Source: Margaritifera margaritifera
Taxonomy: Eukaryota; Mollusca; Bivalvia; Unionida; Margaritiferidae
Assembly: GCA_029931535.1 (NCBI GenBank)
Contig: JAQPZY010001684.1
Coordinates: 7,905,501 to 7,969,500 of the forward strand
Length of the DNA: 64,000 nucleotides
Reading direction: 5' to 3'
Shown: positions 57,521-64,000 of the stretch, one piece after another
Position numbering within the stretch: position 1 is the stretch's first letter
How the letters are laid out: every line of letters starts with the position of its first letter
Position numbers and translations under genes: made by a program
Notes under the pieces: model-generated
Told to the model about the DNA's origin: nothing
The model's input: the letters and a program-made list of their open reading frames with translations, nothing else
Database searches by the model: none

Positions 57521-59280
57521 GATGGAATAACAGAGAAGCAAATATGAAACCTTTGATCGTCAACTATACGATGGGTTCATCGGACATTTCAAAGGGTAAA
57601 ACATTATATCATTTACAAGTCAAGAGAATGATTATTTAATGCCTTTTGATGCAGACCATTTTCACATACCTCAAGGTTTTAATGTAATACTTCAAGTATA
57701 TTTTGCCATCAAGACAGATATGTCTATCTATATATCTATTCATTCACTGCATTTTAAATAATTTAGGGAAAATATTACTCCTTTCAATTGTAACAACTGC
57801 TAACAAAATATATAATGGGCACTAACATATCCAATACAAATGAAAATGTATTGCTAGTTCAACGCTCTTGTTTTTGCAGTTTGAAGGTTCAGAGAGACCA
57901 GAGTGGATTGAAAAGTGTTTTCAATGTTGTAATCCGATATTTGTCATCCGAGACAGAAAGAACGACAAAAAGATGATATTTTAGTCAATTTGCAATACAT
58001 TTTACAAGATGAATTCAAAATATATAACATGAGAAAGGCAGTCATGTTTTCAAAGCGAACGAGACTCCTTATCTAGAGCATCGAGTGAGATTTTTGAGGA
58101 AATGTGTGTCATGGGATTCGTCCACATTGAAACTTACATTTTTACTATCACAAGAATTTCCAATCTGCGAGGTAATATATCGATTATACTAGATGAAGTG
58201 TTCGGAGACTTTAGGATGTCCATACGGCGTATGGTGGAAGATAAAGATCTATTTAAAATGGTCTCCATAAAGCAAACAGGGATGGAGAACCCGCCATATC
58301 TTACTTTGGACTATGATTAGCAGATTATGTTGCAATTCTGCTTGCATCTAAATTAGTCCCCATATTTAAGATACCAGGGCCTGCCATTCATTCTTTCATA
58401 TATGCTAGCAAATTAAGAGAGGAAACTAAATCTAAAGAACATAGATGTCCTTCTGGAAAGTCGTCGCAATCATGAACGAGGGAAAACAAAAATGGATATG
58501 ACTCTTCAGAAGTCTCCAGAGGAAACAGGGAAAGGTTTGGATAGAAAATCGAATCAATCGCAATTAAGGGCAACTCGGAGAGAAATGTAGCAGCAAATGT
58601 CAAATGTAGACAGACCGTGAATTAAGCAAGGAATGGGATTAAATCTGTCTTCCAACAATCGCTTTAAGGTCAAAAAATCCTTATAAAAGATGGAAACAAG
58701 CCCTATACAAAAGGTATATGGAAAGTGACCGTGCAATATTTTGAGTTTCTTTGTGAACTTCTTCATTTTACTTCATATGTACAACAACTTCTAGCAACAT
58801 ATGATAATATAAATGTGCAATAATGCATGCATCCTCTTTTTTTTAATAATTCTTCATGAAGCAAATCTAACCCAAACACAATAACATAGTTTGACGTATT
58901 GATTGCAAATAAATAGTGACTTCGTTATTATAAAACACATTACATCAATTAAATTCCTCTAAGGAAAAACGACACCTTGGTTTTAATTTAGAAATGTTGC
59001 AATATCATTGTCAGGATTATATGGCAGCAAATCTAAGTACTTGCTACAAAACAATATATTTTTGGCACTTATTGGGATTGAAATCTATGATAGGAATGCA
59101 TTTTTGTTAAACTGTCCACGGCATATATTTGACCTCTGTATGCAAATTAATCATGAATGCCTGATAGATTTGTTCTATCAAATGCATTTTCCATCTTGTC
59201 TGGTTGAATCATAATTGGAATTAGTGTTTTACATCGATTCTCTATTTCTTGATAATTAGACACCTTTTACAGAGAAGAAA
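57500..59280 (+). repeat. Paralogous locus segment P3 (left part)
   Basis: Matches P1 at 14660-14850 and 14990-15390, with P2 matching in part. It continues into the decayed trypsin-like exon at 59518 and the segmental duplication copy 2 at 60358, giving the uninterrupted order that P1 lost to the Polinton insertion. Confidence 0.5.
57880..58171 (+). pseudogene. Exon of unknown family, tandem copy 2
   Basis: Acceptor TTTTTGCAG and donor GAG|GTAATA are intact. The first 32 codons (FEGSERPEWIEKCFQCCNPI, FVIRDRKNDKK) are open, then a one-base change of frame gives a TAG near 57977 and another shift follows near 58050. Homologous residues to copy 1 continue in the other frames (SRASSEIFEEMCVMGF..). 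Each copy is broken at different places, so both decayed independently. No domain recognised; two adjacent Cys are a constant feature. Confidence 0.5.
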
Positions 59281-59517
59281 TTTTTTTTTTTTCCTTTTTT
59301 TTCTTTCAAATGGTGTGACAAAATATAATGGTCCAAACTCCTTTCTTTAGAAAAATTAGTTTCAGATTGGTGCTTGAGAACGGTAAAGTAAGTTTGGTCT
59401 CAGACTCCAATAAATGAATTATCCCAATCAATCTATGCCATTGTCGATTCAAATATCATTTTTATTGATTTAAATGTAACTTTTTGTATCAGAATGTTTG
59501 TGTGATTTCTGTTTCAG

Positions 59518-60262
59518 ATTGAAGCGTGTTCAGTTAACAATGGGGATGGTTTTTGGAAAATTCTGTGTTTTCTTTGATGACCCCAAAATGAAGGAATCAA
59601 TAGAGAAGATCAAACGAAAGATTGAGAAGGTTCTGTTCAATTTTCCATATGAATACGAAGTAAGGATAATTGATGAGCCACGATGCTTCGCCAGTGGACA
59701 TGATGCTCAGAATCCACAACAAAATGTGCCTGGCATTTAAAAAAATAAGCATGTCTTGCAGATCTCAGGAAACGAAAAAGACAGATCTCAGGAAATGACA
59801 AAGACAGGAACCATTTGCCTTCTTCTAAAAGAGAGAAGTGAACTAAACTACCTCTTCTTTGTCACCAGCGTGCACTAATTTCCCAATCGAGGGATGGAAG
59901 TACATGCGTTTACAGGAGAACGTAACTAGGTTAATCTAGGCGAATCAAAAGTAGTCATACCAACGAATGTAGATCTTATTGATATTACTGCTGTTGAAGT
60001 GTTGGAAAGGATGAGTTCTTTTTGTTCCTTTGAAACTGAAGAAGAATAACGAAGTCGTATTGTTAGAGCACAGATTTTTTATACTACCAGAGAGAAATTG
60101 ATAACGCTAGAACGCCAAAAGGTCTACAAAAAGGAGTAAAAACTGGGGTGATTAGAGGGATAGTCTTATCACTCTGTGCTCCAAGTCACCGTTTTGTAAG
60201 TTCGAAACCAGGTTCGGTGTCAAGGTTTGTAGAAGAAGGGGACAGCGGACTATTGTGTGTTT
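59518..60262 (+). pseudogene. Decayed trypsin-like terminal exon
   Basis: Acceptor TTTCTGTTTCAG in the same phase as exon 4 of the gene at 28.4-37.3 kb. The N-terminal block LKRVQLTMGMVFGKFCVFFD mirrors IKEVEAVSLVFGKFVVFL. A TAA follows about 73 codons in (59738), and later blocks are split over frames: LFFVTSVH (His at 59873-59875, followed by a stop), LIDITAVEVL (Asp at 59981-59983) and EEGDSGLL (GDSG at 60238-60249). The triad residues can still be placed, but the exon cannot encode a protease. Confidence 0.65.
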
Positions 60263-60357
60263 TGATACCCCAAATAGAGCGACCCGTTTACTGTCGATGA
60301 TAATAAGACAAGATTGTGGAACGTCAAAACAAGCCTTTGACAGCGAAACTATGAATT

Positions 60358-63300
60358 GGAGCTTAGCTGACGTTGAGGAGGGTGCAAAAGGTGGAAATGG
60401 ATAATCACCAGACGACCAACTCATCTTTTTGACATTATTGTGCAAGGAGCTTGAAGAGATGAGAATAAGAAATTTAGACTTGGAAGTATGTATATATACC
60501 TTATAAAGGAAGAATATTATCTCTAATTCTTCATAGGAATACAACGCACCAATGCTTGGACTATTGGTTCGTTTTATAATCATAGCTTGGCTGTCTCAAA
60601 ATATGAAATTCTCTCAACGGCAGCAAAGATACAGTGAAAAAGTACGGTTGTCAAAAGTTTCGTGCAATCAAAGTGAAGTTCACACATGTAAGTGACTTTA
60701 ATATGCATGCAATATGTAGTTCCACCATTCGTGGAAATAAATGCTGATTTTATTGTGGCATGTTACTGAGTTTATTGTTCTTTCCAACTCAGACTGCATA
60801 GCTGCATCCACGCTCAATTGTACGTGGCTCCGCACACATGTTTTGTTTTCATTGGGTTTTTTTTTTAAAAAGGACAAAAAACAACGATTGTACAAAAATG
60901 TACATAGTACTTATATAGATGCATCATATTTCACCAATTCTAACAGCAAAAGAACTTGGTATTTAATAATACTCTTTGGGATGAGAGTAGAGATGTTTCA
61001 CCATGATGCAAATCATAATTGATAGTGATACGTGGCACTTTTGCAACATAATTCACTTTCGTTTTCAGAATTGTATTTTTTGAATTTATTTACTTCTGAG
61101 ATTTCTTGTGCAAAGTGAAAACATGGCTTTGTGGTAGTATAATTAAGTCGTTTAAGTAGCAACACGCTTATAAAACATGGGTTAGACCTTTATTTGCTTC
61201 TACGTCATCACAGAAATATATTAACTTTAATAATTTCCTAGTTTTGTGAAGCTATTAACTGTGAAAAACCATGTAAGGGTCCTGATAAGTGACATGAAAA
61301 CTAGAATAATCGAATATGGTTTCGCATTTGCATGACAACATTAACTTTGTTTTCGTCATTTGCATTATCTGTTTTTATTTCATATCTTTCATTGAAATAT
61401 GATAGCATGTGTATTACCTTTTGACTTTGAAATTAAGTGATACATTACAAAAGCTATTTTGTTGTTGCTTTGTTTAATTTGCATACCTTAAAATTAAAGG
61501 GAAGGCAAAAATATGGGAGAAGGAGTGTGGCGTGTTCAGGGATTATATTATTATGAGGCGAGAATGTATGAAAAGGATATTACCTTGTACAAACCACAGT
61601 TGGGTGGAGTTATATTTTATCATGTCATAAGTATGAAGCAAGAGATTTGTTTATGCTTTTACGATAATGTTTGTAGACACTAACAAGCTCCCACTTTTAA
61701 AGTGAGAAGAAGAAAAAAACTGGACTAAGTTTAGCCTTAAAATATTTAGTTAATAAGCTTAGTTCTTATTCCTTAAAAATAAACTAAGTTCCTATGTATC
61801 TCCTGTGTTAAGAAATTGTGATAAAATGAATAGGAAGGTGTGTATGCGTATATTCCTAAATTTATTTGTATAAAGGATTAAAACACCACAAAGTGTGATG
61901 TTATTTGTTGTTGTAATTTTGTTTAAATTCCCATCCACCTACACCAAAAAATTCTGTTTGATGTATTTCTCTCCTAAAATGTCAATGTCTACACTTATAC
62001 CAGTAAAATATTACAAGACCTTTATCTAGTGCATAAACGAGGACAAAAAAGAGAGTTTAAAATCGAAGAATTCTGAAACATCAAAGATATGCTATATATG
62101 TCTTACAAAGCGCACAACTTTGGACCCTATTTACATTAATCTGTTTGGAATATATCCCCAAAGGCGCAGTTAATGAACTTCCCTTTTGCTCCCTACAGGC
62201 AACTATCAACCAGCTATTACAAACATATCAACCATTTGAATTCTTTTGTTTTTATTTGACCTGTTAACATGGTCAGAAAGGTAGTTTGTTTAAATCTCTA
62301 TTTTAGTGACGTTTTGAAAGTAAATGGTCATCCTTTGTTAGACCAAATAGCCAAGTAGTGTTAACATTAACAGAAATTTCTCCATTCTAAATTTGAAAAA
62401 TCTAATTTCAAGAGCTCTATGTTACTAAGCAATTGCTTGCATGACAGGGTACAACTGGATTTATAAATCATGATTTATAATTCTTGCTCTACTTTGTGTA
62501 GATTCGACAAAGGGACAAGTGACAAAAGCTTTATTGCACTAAAAATGTACTTATGAGTCTTGTCCGATCCATCATGACCCAGGTGTAGGGATAGTGTGAT
62601 CTTATATGGGATGTCAGTGTTTTCTTTGTACGGGTGTGTAAGACACCTTTGTAGTTTTACTATAGAAGAAAAGAACATTTTAAATCTGTATAGCTTACAC
62701 ATTTTCTTCTATAGTATTTATAGTTTATACATGTTGTTCTACTTTTTATGCCAGTTTCTCATCCTTTATTCAAAACTTCAGTGTAACTTTTACTGTTATG
62801 TTTCAAACAGAAACATTTCAGTTTGTTAAAGCATTGTTATATTCTTGAGTAGCCTGTATATTAAGATAATTTTGAAATAACCCCGACCAGACCAAACAAA
62901 ATTGTTTGAATGTACAGTAATATCAGGTGAAAAGTGTTTGCTATTGTAAAGCCTACTGAATAGTTCTTTGTGTAAAAATTGTTTCCTGTATTTACTTTCA
63001 GGGTTTATTTGGTATTCGATCATGATTGATACATTTTTAACATTATACCGACAGTTGCCATTCAAGTTTCACAGAAAATCCGGACACTGACATCAATCTA
63101 GTCTCTACATTATAACATTTTTAAATTATGATAAGGCATGCAAAAAGGCAAAATTGTTAGCTTTATAACAAGTTTAATAGATCTTGGGTATGACTCTTCT
63201 AAAACAAATAATGTTTTTGCTTTAAGTAGTAACCTTATGCAAATGCTGACAGTAATAGTTTTTAATAGTATTAATTTATGTAATTATGTATTGTGTTTGT

Positions 63301-63620
63301 TGGTTGGTTAGTTGGTGATAATGTGTATGTGTGTACTTTTAGAATACATAATACGGATCTGGGTTTAAGACACATTGGTCGCAGTTCGGAAAGGTTGCGA
63401 GGGTGTTGTGGATAAGTAATACAAGAAGTCGGAATTTCCACATCGAACTGTGGAATTTACTTTGGTCATTAATCAATCGCAATGAGCAACTATTAACAAC
63501 AGTTCGCCACTGCAGTGTCAGTGGAAAATGTGCAGACACTGGTTTAATTTCCACATATTGCTGTCTTTTTCGACATTTCCTTGTTTTCAGATCCTCGTAT
63601 TAATTCAATACTACTACTAC
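60358..63620 (+). repeat. Segmental duplication, copy 2
   Basis: Partner of 22504-26030, same orientation, shorter by about 260 bp. It follows directly after the decayed trypsin-like exon. Confidence 0.75.
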
Positions 63621-63639
63621 TACAAATATGCTATGACTA

Positions 63640-64000
63640 ATTATAATAATAAAGAATTCAATAGAATTACTAAGGTGTAATTTGTTTTGAGTGGTATAAG
63701 AAAAGTGGTTAAAATAGACACAGGTTATGTAAGAATAAAGTCACAACAAAATTAATATCTGGGTAGAGATTTCCCTACAAATAATAAATCTATTATTGAC
63801 CTCACCCTTGGGAACTGTTCTCTTACAGCGTTGCATAGTGGGCACCAGGAAGAAGAGTAGGAGAACAGTCCGCTCAGGAGAAAGCAATACTAGAATTATT
63901 TATTGTGTGGAAACTCCTTTATCTGGGTTTAGGCAGAGTAACAAATTAATCAGTATTCAAATGCCATATTTATGATATAAATAAATTCAATCATCTTCCA
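63640..64000. other. No gene recognised
   Basis: AT-rich sequence at the window edge; no motif seen. Confidence 0.5.

Overview
The window looks like AT-rich nuclear DNA from an animal, most likely a marine invertebrate and plausibly a bivalve mollusc. The signs are intron-bearing coding DNA with canonical splice sites, very dense dinucleotide and tetranucleotide microsatellites, tRNA-derived SINE pieces, a Ty3/Gypsy element of the Gmr1 type, an L1-like fragment and a decayed Polinton/Maverick. The species is not determinable from the sequence alone.

The only gene I can assemble with confidence is on the minus strand, 37320 down to 28446. It has four exons whose splice sites and phases agree (151+266+863+919 nt, 732 codons plus stop). 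It encodes a protein with no signal peptide, a long helical middle and a C-terminal trypsin-fold domain with a complete His-Asp-Ser set. Decayed or partial relatives of its exons occur elsewhere, on both strands: exon 1 relatives near 1.6 kb and 3.6 kb, and a broken copy of the last exon at 59.5-60.3 kb. The locus therefore looks like a rearranged array of a lineage-expanded gene family.

Layout: 0-3.7 kb and 42.9-44.6 kb hold three copies of a 1.3-1.7 kb unit with a shared exon (minus). 6.4-12.1 kb is a complete but inactive LTR retrotransposon with integrase placed before reverse transcriptase. 13.4-15.4 kb, 45.9-46.7 kb and 57.2-59.3 kb are paralogous plus-strand segments. 15.4-22.5 kb is a Polinton remnant (capsid-type genes and packaging ATPase on minus, PLA2-like and integrase on plus, PolB on minus), all broken where testable. 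22.5-26.0 kb and 60.36-63.6 kb are a 3.3-3.5 kb direct duplication. 28.4-37.3 kb is the protease-like gene, with a 42-bp minisatellite and an L1-like endonuclease fragment in its first intron. 37-42 kb is microsatellite-rich. 46.9-47.9, 53.6-55.3 and 56.5-57.15 kb are three different degenerate tandem arrays. A frameshifted repetitive-family gene fragment lies at 48.5-49.0 kb.

All similarity statements are from reading the sequence and from memory of family motifs; no alignment or database search was run.
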